Assembly (NCBI GenBank): GCA_965197275.1
Contig: CBDAMQ010000023.1
Coordinates: 127,182-191,181 of the forward strand
DNA from: DASCOT01 sp965197275
Lineage (GTDB): Bacteria; Acidobacteriota; UBA890; WLXD01
Reading direction: 5' to 3'
Length of the DNA: 64,000 nucleotides
Shown: piece by piece, positions 8,451 through 16,768 of the stretch
How the letters are laid out: the number at the start of each line of letters is the position of its first letter
Position numbering within the stretch: position 1 is the stretch's first letter
Notes under the pieces: model-generated
Told to the model about the DNA's origin: nothing
Seen by the model: the letters and a program-made list of their open reading frames with translations, nothing else
The model's database searches: none
Made by a program: the position numbers and the translations under genes

Positions 8451-9577
8451 ATGCTCGACCGACGCGGCCTGGCGCCGGGTGTTCCGATGGCTTCGCTGTG
8501 GTTGCTGCTGGCGCTGTCGATGACGGCGGCGCCTACGGGAGCGCCAACGCACCAGCCGGAGCTTCCGGCGGGGCGCCACGAGACTTCTCAGACCCAGACG
8601 GTTCCATTCGTCGACGAATTCAGCGGCCGCATCGGCCTTTACGTCGCCACCGTCGATCCGAATAGCGATACGTTCGAGCCGCTGCGGGCACTGCGCCACG
8701 ACGAGTCCGTGTCCCATCCGCTGGCGAGCTCGTTCAAGCTCTTCGTGCTGCTGGAGGTAATGCGCCAGCTCGACGCGGGGTCGCTGGAGTGGCACGAGCG
8801 CCTCGAGATCCCCGGGTCGAGTCAATCACTCGACGGAGGGCGGCTGCCGAAGCGCATGAAAGTTGCCAGCTGGTGCAGCGCATGATCACCCGCAGCCACA
8901 ACACCTCCACCGACGTGCTGTTCAAGCGCGTCGGGCTGGAGGCGCCGTCACAGAGCCTCGCCGAGGTCGGACTCCATCAGGTGCGCGTTGTGCTGCCGAC
9001 GCGAGAGTTCTGGCTCAGCCTCTCGGGTTTCCTACCCGGTGTTTTCCCGACCGCCGACCTACCTGGCGCGGCGGCCGCTTTCGCGGCGCTTCCGCGCTCC
9101 GAACAGGTCGAGATAGCCGAACGGCTTCGTCAGGACGGTGCGCGATTCACGCCTCGAGAGATCGAACGGGGCAGCGACGACTTCTACGACTTCGCCAACT
9201 ACGACCAGGCGACGAGCTTCGCGATTCTCGACGACATCGATAACGTATCTTCACCTCCAGAACTGGTGGCATTTCTTCACCACCTCTTCTTCGACAACGG
9301 TCTATCGGACCGCTGGAACACTCAGCTGCGAAAAACGCTGACCCACGGCGACAATGGCGTCGACCGCAAGGCCATCACCGTGCCGCTGGCGTACTGGGGC
9401 GGCAAGGGCGGCAGCGACATGGGTATGGGGTCGGTGGTCGGCTATGGCGAGACCGCCAGAGGTCGCCACGTGCTGTATGCGATCACCGGGTCCCACATGC
9501 GCCGGGAGAACGCCGACTGGCGGATCATCGAGCGGCTGCTCGGCTGGGCGTTCGAGACCCTCGATGCCGAGTCCTGA
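8451..9577 (+). pseudogene. Class A beta-lactamase-like serine hydrolase, frameshifted
   Basis: The first frame (8451-8885) has a secretory N-terminus and the S-x-x-K motif in HPLASSFKLFVLLEV. The second frame, open from 8789 to 9577, carries the SDN-equivalent SHNTSTDVLF and a KTG-equivalent in WGGKGGSDMGMGS. Adding one G in the run at 8838-8840 would join them as SLDGG-AAAEAHESCQLVQRM, giving one protein of about 375 residues. The start ATG at 8451 follows GAGGTGA. Such proteins are secreted serine hydrolases; true beta-lactamase activity is not assured. Either the gene is broken or one base is missing from the consensus. Confidence 0.78.
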
Positions 9578-9721
9578 GTCGTCCTAGGTAGAGTCGGCCG
9601 GCTTCCCTGCCAAGCTCCCTGCGCTGCGCCGCCAGCCCGCTGTGCCTCGGCTGTGCAGCGCTGCCACCCTCGCTGTGCCGCGTTGCGGTGATAGCCTTCG
9701 CGGCAAAAAGGGAGTCGGCCA

Positions 9722-11728
9722 TTGAAGAAGCTCATCTTCGCCACGATCGTTGGATTGATCACCGGCGCGAGCCTCCTCGCCCAGGAGGTCGGGCACCGCC
9801 CGTTGACCGTAGACGACGCGTTGAACATGGCCCGCGTGCAGAGCGCATGCATGTCTCACGACGGCAACTGGGTCTTCTTCTCCAAGTCGGAGCTCGACTG
9901 GGACCAGAATCGCAGGAGGCTACGGCACTATCTCATCGCCGCCGACGGCGGAGAGGCGAAGGAGTTCATCGGTGATGCAGGCGGCAGCGCTTTCCAGTTC
10001 GTCCCGGACGGCGAACACCTGTCGTTCCTGAGATCCGTAGACGGTATCGAGCAGTTGTTTCGGATCAACCTATCAGGCGGCGAAGCGCAGCAGCTGACCG
10101 ACCACGACGCAGGCGTCGTCTCCTATCGGTGGACCGCCGACGCGGAACAGGTGTTCTTCACCGCCGACGAAGTCCGAAGTCGTGATGAACAGGATGAGTA
10201 CGACAAGGGGGCCGACGCGTTCTATGTCCGCGAGGGGCCGAATGGCCGACAGGAGGCAAGCTGGCGCAATCTCTGGGTGTTCGACATCTCATCCAGGAGC
10301 GCGGAACGCCTCACAGATGAGGAACTCATCGTCACTGGGTTCGACGTGTCGGCTGATGGGGGGCGGATTGTTCTTGCGGCAGCGCGACAAGACCTCGACA
10401 ACTACTTCCATCTATCGGAGCTGTATGTCGTCGACACCGGAAGCGGGGAGCTGGTGCGGCTGACGGACAACAACGCGCCCGAGCAGAGCGCCCGATGGGC
10501 CCCGGACGCAACGACAATTGCGTACCACGCGCCTACAGACGACGAGTTCGATCTGACCCACGGCTTCGTCTGGGTGATGAACGTTGACACAGGTGAGAAG
10601 AGAAAGCTGGAAGGCCAGCAGCAGGGTCAGATCTCGGGCCTCACGTGGGCCCCGGACGGTAAGAGCCTATTGTTCGGCGAGACCCGCCGTACCAACAGCA
10701 ACCTGCACCGAATCGACATCGCTACCGGCCAGGTGACCGATGTCACCAGCGTTACCGGTACGCTTAGGGCGCTCGATTTCTCCGCCGACCAGAGGCGGAT
10801 GGTGTACTCGTTCAACGACTTCCAGACACCGATGGATCTGTACTCTTCCTCGACGGCGGACTTCGAGCCTGTTCGACTGACCAACGCCAATCCGTGGATC
10901 GGTAAGGAGATCCGACTCGCGGACGCGGAGATCGTAGGCTGGGCAAGCAAGGACGGGATGCAGATTGAGGGAGTTTTCTATCGTCCTGCCGACGCCCAGG
11001 AAGGTGCCCGCCTGCCGCTCATACTCGACATCCATGGTGGTCCGTCGGGCCACTTCGCCAACGAGTTCCGGTCCGACTTGCATGTGTTCGCCGGCCTCGG
11101 GTACGCCTCGTTCGGGCCGAACATCCGCGGTAGCGACAGCTATGGCGACGATCTTCTGACCGCACTCATAGGCGACGTCGGCGGTGGCGAGTACGATGAC
11201 GTGATGACCGGCGTCGACTATCTGATCGACGAGCGCCACGTCGATCCCGACCGGTTGGGGTTACGCGGTTGGAGCTGGGGCGGGATCCTCGGCAGCTGGG
11301 TTATCACTCACACCAACCGCTTCAAGGCCGCATCCCTGGGTGCCATGGTCGGAAGCTGGACGGCGGAAACCGGACCGGGCCTCAGCTACGATCTCCGGCT
11401 CCACTACATCGGTGGCGCCCATTGGATCAACCCGCAAGACTGGCGGCGGGCGTCGTCGCTCTGGTACGCGAAGAACGTCACCACCGCGACGCTCCTCTTG
11501 CACGGTGAGCGCGATCTGGTCAGCACCCCGCAACAGAGCATGATGTTCTTCACCGCGCTGAAGGACATCGGCAAGGCGCCGGTTCGCTACGTGAGCTTCC
11601 CGCGCGAGCCGCACGGGTTCCGCGAGCCGAGGCACCAGCGCACCCGCGACGTCGAAGAGATCCAATGGATGCAGAAGTACGTCATGGACATCGACTGGAC
11701 TCCGTGGAAGCGGCCAGAACAAGATTGA
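9722..11728 (+). CDS. S9-family peptidase (prolyl oligopeptidase/acylaminoacyl peptidase type), secreted
   Basis: A 668-residue serine peptidase. A signal peptide covers the first 20 residues (KKLIFATIVGLITGASLLAQ). A beta-propeller of WD/PD40-type repeats fills roughly residues 35-400, with repeats such as SADGGRIVLAA and APDGKSLLFGE. The alpha/beta-hydrolase domain has the nucleophile in GWSWGG near residue 518, Asp in HGERDLVSTP near 598 and His in EPHGF near 631. Start is TTG with AAGGGAG about 9 bases upstream. It probably acts on peptides in the periplasm. The peptidase at 54822-56900 is a distant paralogue. Confidence 0.92.
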   Translation: MKKLIFATIVGLITGASLLAQEVGHRPLTVDDALNMARVQSACMSHDGNWVFFSKSELDWDQNRRRLRHYLIAADGGEAKEFIGDAGGSAFQFVPDGEHLSFLRSVDGIEQLFRINLSGGEAQQLTDHDAGVVSYRWTADAEQVFFTADEVRSRDEQDEYDKGADAFYVREGPNGRQEASWRNLWVFDISSRSAERLTDEELIVTGFDVSADGGRIVLAAARQDLDNYFHLSELYVVDTGSGELVRLTDNNAPEQSARWAPDATTIAYHAPTDDEFDLTHGFVWVMNVDTGEKRKLEGQQQGQISGLTWAPDGKSLLFGETRRTNSNLHRIDIATGQVTDVTSVTGTLRALDFSADQRRMVYSFNDFQTPMDLYSSSTADFEPVRLTNANPWIGKEIRLADAEIVGWASKDGMQIEGVFYRPADAQEGARLPLILDIHGGPSGHFANEFRSDLHVFAGLGYASFGPNIRGSDSYGDDLLTALIGDVGGGEYDDVMTGVDYLIDERHVDPDRLGLRGWSWGGILGSWVITHTNRFKAASLGAMVGSWTAETGPGLSYDLRLHYIGGAHWINPQDWRRASSLWYAKNVTTATLLLHGERDLVSTPQQSMMFFTALKDIGKAPVRYVSFPREPHGFREPRHQRTRDVEEIQWMQKYVMDIDWTPWKRPEQD

Positions 11729-11807
11729 GCCGGTCGCCCGATCCTGCTCGGCGCGCAACGCCTCTAGCGGAGACACTGTCGACGCGCGCCTGTCGAGTCT
11801 GACGCGT

Positions 11808-11982
11808 TGCCAAAACCGTGTCTCCGGGGGCGCAGGGCATCCGTGATGACGTTCCCCTCGATGAGGATGTCGTATACGCACACCGAGGGGCCCCAGGGCC
11901 TGGCAGTACGTCGGCGTTGCGGATCACCAATCGCTCGTAGGGCCCCTCGGCCATTTCGCCGAACTGGCGGGCCCGCGGTCAT
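11808..11982 (-). pseudogene. N-terminal remnant of an amidohydrolase
   Basis: On the minus strand, just after the GntR stop, one frame reads YERLVIRNADVLPGPGAP and the neighbouring frame continues with VCVYDILIEGNVITDALRP. Together they give the standard opening of an amidohydrolase (metal-dependent hydrolase, composite domain). One extra base in the C run at about 11892-11895 would restore a single frame. No catalytic HxH domain follows; the sequence ends about 60 residues in. It is a truncated relic, possibly left from a deletion next to the GntR operon. Confidence 0.5.
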
Positions 11983-12315
11983 CTACTCCTCGGTGCCGTT
12001 CGTGCGACGGACGCGGCAGACGCCGTTGGCCGGGGCGTTCGGATGAACCATGACCCGCCGATAGCAGTCGGTCCGAATGATCGAATCATGCTCCAGCGAC
12101 CGGTACGCGTTGGCTACTGTGTCGTGGCTGACTCGCAGTTCATTGGCAAGCTGTCGAATCGACGGTAAGCGGGCCCCGGGGCGTAGTTGCCCGCGACATA
12201 CAGCGCTCTTGATCTGCTCGGCCAGCTGCGCGGACAGCGGCGCCGCGCTCGGACCGGGCGTCCACCGCGCCGCCCAGTCCGGGACCGAGATATCGATGTT
12301 GACGATCACTTCCAC
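11983..12315 (-). CDS. GntR-family regulator, short YtrA type
   Basis: A 110-residue regulator that is nearly all DNA-binding domain: PLSAQLAEQIKSAVCRGQLRPGARLPSIRQLANELRVSHDTVANAYRSLEHD is a textbook GntR winged helix, and only a short tail follows. There is no ligand-binding domain, as in the YtrA subfamily. Start is GTG at 12315. It lies 38 bases downstream of the membrane-protein gene and on the same strand, and is a paralogue of the regulator at 13234-13614. The three genes probably form one transcription unit. Confidence 0.88.
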   Translation of the reverse strand: MEVIVNIDISVPDWAARWTPGPSAAPLSAQLAEQIKSAVCRGQLRPGARLPSIRQLANELRVSHDTVANAYRSLEHDSIIRTDCYRRVMVHPNAPANGVCRVRRTNGTEE

Positions 12316-12353
12316 GACAGGTCCTGCTTCAGGTCTTCCAGGGTGGCGTCAGG

Positions 12354-13223
12354 TCACAGCGCGGCGACAGACGACCGGACCGAAGGATCCTCTTTGTAGA
12401 CCTCGAAGTTCACATCGTCTATTCGCAGCGCTCGGAAGCCGATCAGCGCCAGGAGCTGAAGGTACAAGCTCAGGGAAACAGGAATGAGAGCTCCCAAGTC
12501 CAGGGCATTGAGGGTAACCGTCCATATAATGAATACCGTCCCCGCGATGCTGGTGACGAACATCGTATTCACGCCAAACCGGATTTGCCTCAGTCGGTCG
12601 TCGTATGCCTGGTACGGGTCCTTGTTCTTCCCGTGCAGAAGCTTGACGACCATTCCGGCCAGGAGGAGGTTGCCGGCCGTCATAAAGAAAACGTTCCAGT
12701 AGCCACCGAACCAGGGAAAGTCGAATTGCCTGATGTAGATGATGAACAGGATGAAGGCGAAGTACAGGGCGATGGATCCGACGACGATTGTGGGTGAAAC
12801 GAAGTCGAACAGTCTTCGCCGATGCAGCTCTGCGGTGCGAGTCGTCCGCGAATCCGCCCGTCGCTTGAGGTTGAAGTAGGTGAACCCGGCGGTCGCCGCG
12901 ATCATCATCGGTGAATACTGGATGGCCGTATAGATCGCGAGAACCGAAATGCTGTCCCAATTGAGCATCTCCTCACTCGGTGAGGCGATACCGATCAGCA
13001 GCAACACGAAACCGGCCATGAGCGCGAACAGGTTCATGTTTCTGTAGTTCCGCTGTGCTCTCACCACGGAGTCCAGCGGCACCGGGTAGAGCCTCGGATA
13101 ACTCGACGGCGGGTACGTGTCGACCACAAACCTCACACGGCGGAGCAGTTGTCGTGGAAGGTAGAAGGAGAGCAGGAGGATCTGGCTCGAGAAAACCAAG
13201 TAAAAGATCAGATGCACTGGCAT
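12354..13223 (-). CDS. Multi-pass membrane protein of unknown function between two GntR genes
   Basis: A 289-residue integral membrane protein with about seven hydrophobic segments: the N-terminal helix (LIFYLVFSSQILLLSFYL), then segments around LFALMAGFVLLLIGIA, SVLAIYTAIQYSPMMIAATAG, IVVGSIALYFAFILFIIYI, FFMTAGNLLLAGMVV, MFVTSIAGTVFIIWTV and LSLYLQLLALIGF. I recognise no catalytic or transport motif. It sits 10 bases after one short GntR gene and 38 before another. YtrA-type regulators usually control neighbouring membrane transport genes, so this is probably the regulated target. No ABC ATPase is present, unlike classical ytr operons. Confidence 0.75.
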   Translation of the reverse strand: MPVHLIFYLVFSSQILLLSFYLPRQLLRRVRFVVDTYPPSSYPRLYPVPLDSVVRAQRNYRNMNLFALMAGFVLLLIGIASPSEEMLNWDSISVLAIYTAIQYSPMMIAATAGFTYFNLKRRADSRTTRTAELHRRRLFDFVSPTIVVGSIALYFAFILFIIYIRQFDFPWFGGYWNVFFMTAGNLLLAGMVVKLLHGKNKDPYQAYDDRLRQIRFGVNTMFVTSIAGTVFIIWTVTLNALDLGALIPVSLSLYLQLLALIGFRALRIDDVNFEVYKEDPSVRSSVAAL

Positions 13224-13233
13224 GGTCGTCTCC

Positions 13234-13614
13234 TCAGCTGCCGCGACGATTCATCACATCGCCGAACGCAATTCGAATTTCCGAGTCCGTTACGCCCGAC
13301 TCTCTGAACGCTTCGATCAGGTCGCTCAGCTGCGTCACAACCGACGCGGTCAGATCGACCGTGCTATTGGCTTTGGCATCCGGGTGAACGAACGTGCCGC
13401 GATAGCCTTTCGTTTGAATGACCGAGTCGCGCTCCAATAGACGGTAGGCTTTCGCCACCGTCTTGTTGTTCAGAGCGAGGTCATTCGCGAGCTGTCGAAT
13501 CGAAGGTAGCGCGTCCCCGGGACCCAACTCGTCGCCAAGCACGGCCTGCTTGATCTGCTCGATCAGTTGCGCAAACAAAGGGACGGAATCGTCGATGTCG
13601 ATGACTATTTCCAT
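13234..13614 (-). CDS. GntR-family regulator, short YtrA type
   Basis: A 126-residue regulator. The N-terminal winged helix is clear (PLFAQLIEQIKQAVLGDELGPGDALPSIRQLANDLALNNKTVAKAYRLLERD). A short C-terminal segment rich in Leu (SVVTQLSDLIEAFRESGVT) may help dimerisation. It is the first gene of a minus-strand unit with a membrane protein and a second GntR gene. A perfect short palindrome 20 bases upstream of its start is a good candidate for its operator, so autoregulation is likely. Confidence 0.9.
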   Translation of the reverse strand: MEIVIDIDDSVPLFAQLIEQIKQAVLGDELGPGDALPSIRQLANDLALNNKTVAKAYRLLERDSVIQTKGYRGTFVHPDAKANSTVDLTASVVTQLSDLIEAFRESGVTDSEIRIAFGDVMNRRGS

Positions 13615-13634
13615 TGGCTACGTATCCTTCGTGC

Positions 13635-13649
13635 CAGATGTACCATCTG
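13635..13649. promoter_or_regulatory. Candidate GntR operator palindrome
   Basis: CAGATG and CATCTG form a perfect 6-bp inverted repeat around TAC, 20 bases upstream of the first GntR start. Position in the leader/promoter of the unit suggests a repressor site. Confidence 0.45.
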
Positions 13650-13811
13650 AGATAAGGGTACAACTGGGTCGACTTGGACGCAAGTCGGGAAGCTCGGCGG
13701 CCTGGTAGAGGTCAGACGGTCACGACGCGGAACCGTTGAAACTCGCGGCTCTGGCGATAGCCGACTCTTCGTCTACGCGTTTGGCCTTCCCGAACAGGCC
13801 GGTGCGGCGAC

Positions 13812-15848
13812 CTAGTCTGGCAAGGCCATCGCGGCTAGCGAACCGGAGTGGGTCGGCCCGCCGATCGGCAGCACGATGTACTGCTTGCCCTCGTGCATGT
13901 AGGTCATCGGAGCGCTGTTGCTTTGCGCCGGAATGTCCACCGTGCCGAGCCGCTCGCCGGTACGCTTGTCGACGGCGTGCATCAGCGCCTCACCGCGACG
14001 GCCCTCGGCGTAGATCAACAGCGTTCTGGTCACCACCTTGGTGGCGTGCGATGGCTGGCCGGTATTGGGGATGTCGAGGCCTTGCAGCGCCGGGTGGTGG
14101 GTAACGGAGTTGGGCGTGTCGCCATTCGGGATCCACCATAGGTGCTCGCCGGTGTTCAGATCGATGGCGGTAATTCGACCGTACGGCGGCTTCAGATAGG
14201 ACAGCCCCTGGATCCGGCCCGGCCCGACGCTCGGCCCACTGGCCCACGCCATGATGGTCTTGCCGATGGGGTTGGGGTCGTTGGCATCGGCCTCGACGCC
14301 GGGGATCAGCGTTTGTCCCGAGCAGGTCTTGGTCGACGCCACGTAGAGGATCTGGGTCTCCGGGTCGACCGCGGCGCCGCCCGGGATGTTGGTGCCGCCG
14401 CCTCCCCCGGGACAGATCAAGGCGTTCTTGAAGCCCAGGTCGTTGTCGCGATGCAGCGGCGGGTTGAACAGCGGACCGAGCTCGTACTCGCTGAGCATCT
14501 CGAGGGCCGCCTCGCGTAGCTCGGGCGTGAAATCGATGATGTCGTCCTCGGTGACGCCCTGCATCTCGTACGCAGCCGGCCTGGTGGGGAACGGCTGCGT
14601 CGGCGAGGTCTTCTCACCAGGGATCTTCGAGGCCGGTACCGGGCGCTCGACGATCGGCCACACTGGCTCGCCGGTCTCGCGGTTGAGCACGTAGGCCCAG
14701 CTTTGCTTGGTGGTCTGCACAAGCGCCGGGATCTTCTTGCCGTCGACGGTTATGTCCACAAGGGTCGGCGCGGTGGGGTTGTCGTAGTTCCAGATGTCGT
14801 GATGCACGGTCTGGAAGTGCCAGCGGCGAACGCCGGTCTTGATGTCGACGGCGATGATGCTGGTGGCGAAGAGGTTGTCGCCGGGGTGGTGGCCGCCCCA
14901 ATAGTCGTTGGTTGGTGGGTCGGTGACGAAGTAGACGAGGCCGAGCTCGGGGTCGGCGGCCATCGGTGCCCAGGCGGAGACGTTGCCAGTGAACGACCAG
15001 GCGTCGTTGTCCCAGGTGTCGTGACCGAACTCGCCGGGCTGCGGGATGACGTTGAACTTCCACAGGTGCTCGCCGGAGCGGGCGTCGTAGGCGAGCACAT
15101 GGCCGGGCACGTTCTCCTGCCGCGTTTGCCGGTAGCCCTGCTCGTGGGAGTTGCCCACCACCACCACATCGTTGACCACCATCGGCGGCGACGAGTTGGT
15201 GATGTAGCCGGTCTCCTTGGGGAGCCCCTCGTAGGCGTCGTACTCGTAGCCGAAGTCGGCCAGCAGGTCGACCGTGCCCTCGTTGCCGAACTGTTCGACC
15301 GGCCTCCCGGTCACGGCGTCGAGCGCGTGCAGGAAGAACCCGGGGGAGATCATGTAGATGATCCCCCGGCGGTCGATGTTGGCGTACCCCACACCCTTGC
15401 CGTAGTTCTTGCGCATCGAGTCTTCCCACCGCGGCGTGAAGGGCTCGCGGTAGGTCCACAGCGTCTCACCGGTGGCCGGGTCGAGGGCGACGACGGTGCG
15501 CCGCTGACCGGCGACGGTGTACAGCACGCCGTTCACGTAGGTCGGGGTGGAGCGCATGATGTTGTCGACCGAGGGACCGAAGTTGTCGCCGCGCCACACC
15601 CAGGCGACCTCGAGGTCCTCGAAGTTGTCGGCGTCGATCTGATCCAGGGGCGAGTAGCGTGTGCTCGCCGTATCCCCACCCCAGTGACGCCATTCACCGT
15701 TCTCCGTGCCGGTGCTCGGCGCGCCATTCTGCCCCACTGCCGGCATCGACATCAGGCAAAAGGCCGCCGCGATCACGCCGCACAGCGCTCGTCCGGCCCA
15801 CGTCGTCTTCGATCGATCGATCATCGGCATCTGCCTCGGTCTCGTCAT
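13812..15848 (-). CDS. PQQ-dependent quinoprotein alcohol/sugar dehydrogenase
   Basis: A 678-residue periplasmic dehydrogenase. A signal peptide (about residues 12-38, ending PAVGQ) is followed by eight propeller blades with tryptophan-docking motifs such as WVWRGDN, ALDPATGETLWTYREPF, IAVDIKTGVRRWHFQTV, GRITAIDLNTGEHLWWIPNGD and AVDKRTGERLGTV. No CxxCH is present, so it is not a quinohemoprotein; electrons must go to a separate carrier. The gene two places upstream in the operon encodes a heme c/copper protein, the obvious candidate. ATG at 15848 overlaps the stop of the preceding gene by ATGA, indicating translational coupling. Substrate unknown. No PQQ biosynthesis genes are in the window. 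Confidence 0.92.
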   Translation of the reverse strand: MTRPRQMPMIDRSKTTWAGRALCGVIAAAFCLMSMPAVGQNGAPSTGTENGEWRHWGGDTASTRYSPLDQIDADNFEDLEVAWVWRGDNFGPSVDNIMRSTPTYVNGVLYTVAGQRRTVVALDPATGETLWTYREPFTPRWEDSMRKNYGKGVGYANIDRRGIIYMISPGFFLHALDAVTGRPVEQFGNEGTVDLLADFGYEYDAYEGLPKETGYITNSSPPMVVNDVVVVGNSHEQGYRQTRQENVPGHVLAYDARSGEHLWKFNVIPQPGEFGHDTWDNDAWSFTGNVSAWAPMAADPELGLVYFVTDPPTNDYWGGHHPGDNLFATSIIAVDIKTGVRRWHFQTVHHDIWNYDNPTAPTLVDITVDGKKIPALVQTTKQSWAYVLNRETGEPVWPIVERPVPASKIPGEKTSPTQPFPTRPAAYEMQGVTEDDIIDFTPELREAALEMLSEYELGPLFNPPLHRDNDLGFKNALICPGGGGGTNIPGGAAVDPETQILYVASTKTCSGQTLIPGVEADANDPNPIGKTIMAWASGPSVGPGRIQGLSYLKPPYGRITAIDLNTGEHLWWIPNGDTPNSVTHHPALQGLDIPNTGQPSHATKVVTRTLLIYAEGRRGEALMHAVDKRTGERLGTVDIPAQSNSAPMTYMHEGKQYIVLPIGGPTHSGSLAAMALPD

Positions 15849-16726
15849 CGCATTCCACCTTCGGAAACGGACACTGGAACGTATCCATTCGTCCAGCAAC
15901 ATTGATCGCCGGAGCTACTGTCGTTGGCAGTCCAGTTGTCCACCCGGACCCGGAGCACGTACTCGCCGGCCTCGCTGAAGGTCGCCGTGGTGATCGCTTC
16001 GCCTTCTCCTTCCTCCAGCACGATCACCTGATCCTCGAACACGACCGCGCCGGCGGGTCCCTGGTGCTTGAACCAGGTGAGCGTCACTGCGACGCCATCC
16101 CGGTTGGCGAGGTCGTGGTCGTAACGTTCCGAGACCTCGCTGGCCCATACGGCCAACGGCAGTGGGCTTCCTACCTGCGCGATCCGTGGCTGCATCAGAG
16201 TGACACCCGTTGGGTGTTGGCCCTCGGGCCCATCAGGACCTAGTCGCAACAACGGTGGCACGGACCCCATGCCTCGCGGTCCGTAATCGAGCTGAAGCGC
16301 CTCGATGCCCACCCTTCCCGGTACCGAATACTCCACGCCATTGGAACGGATGGTCCACACAACCCGCTGCTCTCCGTCGGCATACGACGCTGGCACGGTG
16401 ACCGTGAAGACACCCCGGTCGCGACGCGGATCGACGGGGAAGTGCGTTGGCTGCCCACCGTCGAATTCGGCGGGCTCGACGAAGTTGTCCGGTCCGATGG
16501 GTATCTCGAGCACCTCCTCCATGTTCAGGTTGAAGTACCCGAACGAGAAGGTGTAGGTGCCGTCGGAGTTGGCGTACCAGCCTTCGAAGAACGGTGCTAT
16601 CGGTTCGCCCGTCGGTGGTATCGGCGCCAGGGGAAGCCGCTGCACCTGCTGTGCCTCGACAGATGCCGGGCTCAGGATGACGATGAGCGCACAGCAAAGA
16701 ACGGTCAGGAGCGAGCGACCCTTCAT
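15845..16726 (-). CDS. Secreted protein of unknown function in the PQQ dehydrogenase operon
   Basis: A 293-residue protein with a clear signal peptide (LLTVLCCALIVILSPASVEA, cleaved about residue 25). The mature part looks like two beta-sandwich segments: one around GWYANSDGTYTFSFGYFNLNMEEVLEIPIG and one near the C-terminus (AVTLTWFKHQGPAGAVVFED, then EAGEYVLRVRVDNW), the latter resembling PKD/Ig-type folds. CC occurs near the end (GDQCCWTNG). No catalytic motif is recognised. It lies between the heme c/copper gene (42-base gap) and the PQQ dehydrogenase (4-base overlap), so it probably works with them, perhaps as a structural partner. Confidence 0.75.
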   Translation of the reverse strand: MKGRSLLTVLCCALIVILSPASVEAQQVQRLPLAPIPPTGEPIAPFFEGWYANSDGTYTFSFGYFNLNMEEVLEIPIGPDNFVEPAEFDGGQPTHFPVDPRRDRGVFTVTVPASYADGEQRVVWTIRSNGVEYSVPGRVGIEALQLDYGPRGMGSVPPLLRLGPDGPEGQHPTGVTLMQPRIAQVGSPLPLAVWASEVSERYDHDLANRDGVAVTLTWFKHQGPAGAVVFEDQVIVLEEGEGEAITTATFSEAGEYVLRVRVDNWTANDSSSGDQCCWTNGYVPVSVSEGGMR

Positions 16727-16768
16727 CGTCTGGTTCCTTCGGTCAAAGGCGATCTCGGAGCGAGCGAG

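Noticed and set aside
9596..9690. GCTGTGC-type repeats before the S9 peptidase gene
   Set aside because: Copies are short, irregular and not evenly spaced; not a convincing repeat or CRISPR.
14703..15905. 400-codon plus-strand frame opposite the PQQ dehydrogenase
   Set aside because: Composition is Val/Gly/Asp-rich and it lies entirely antisense to a well-supported gene.
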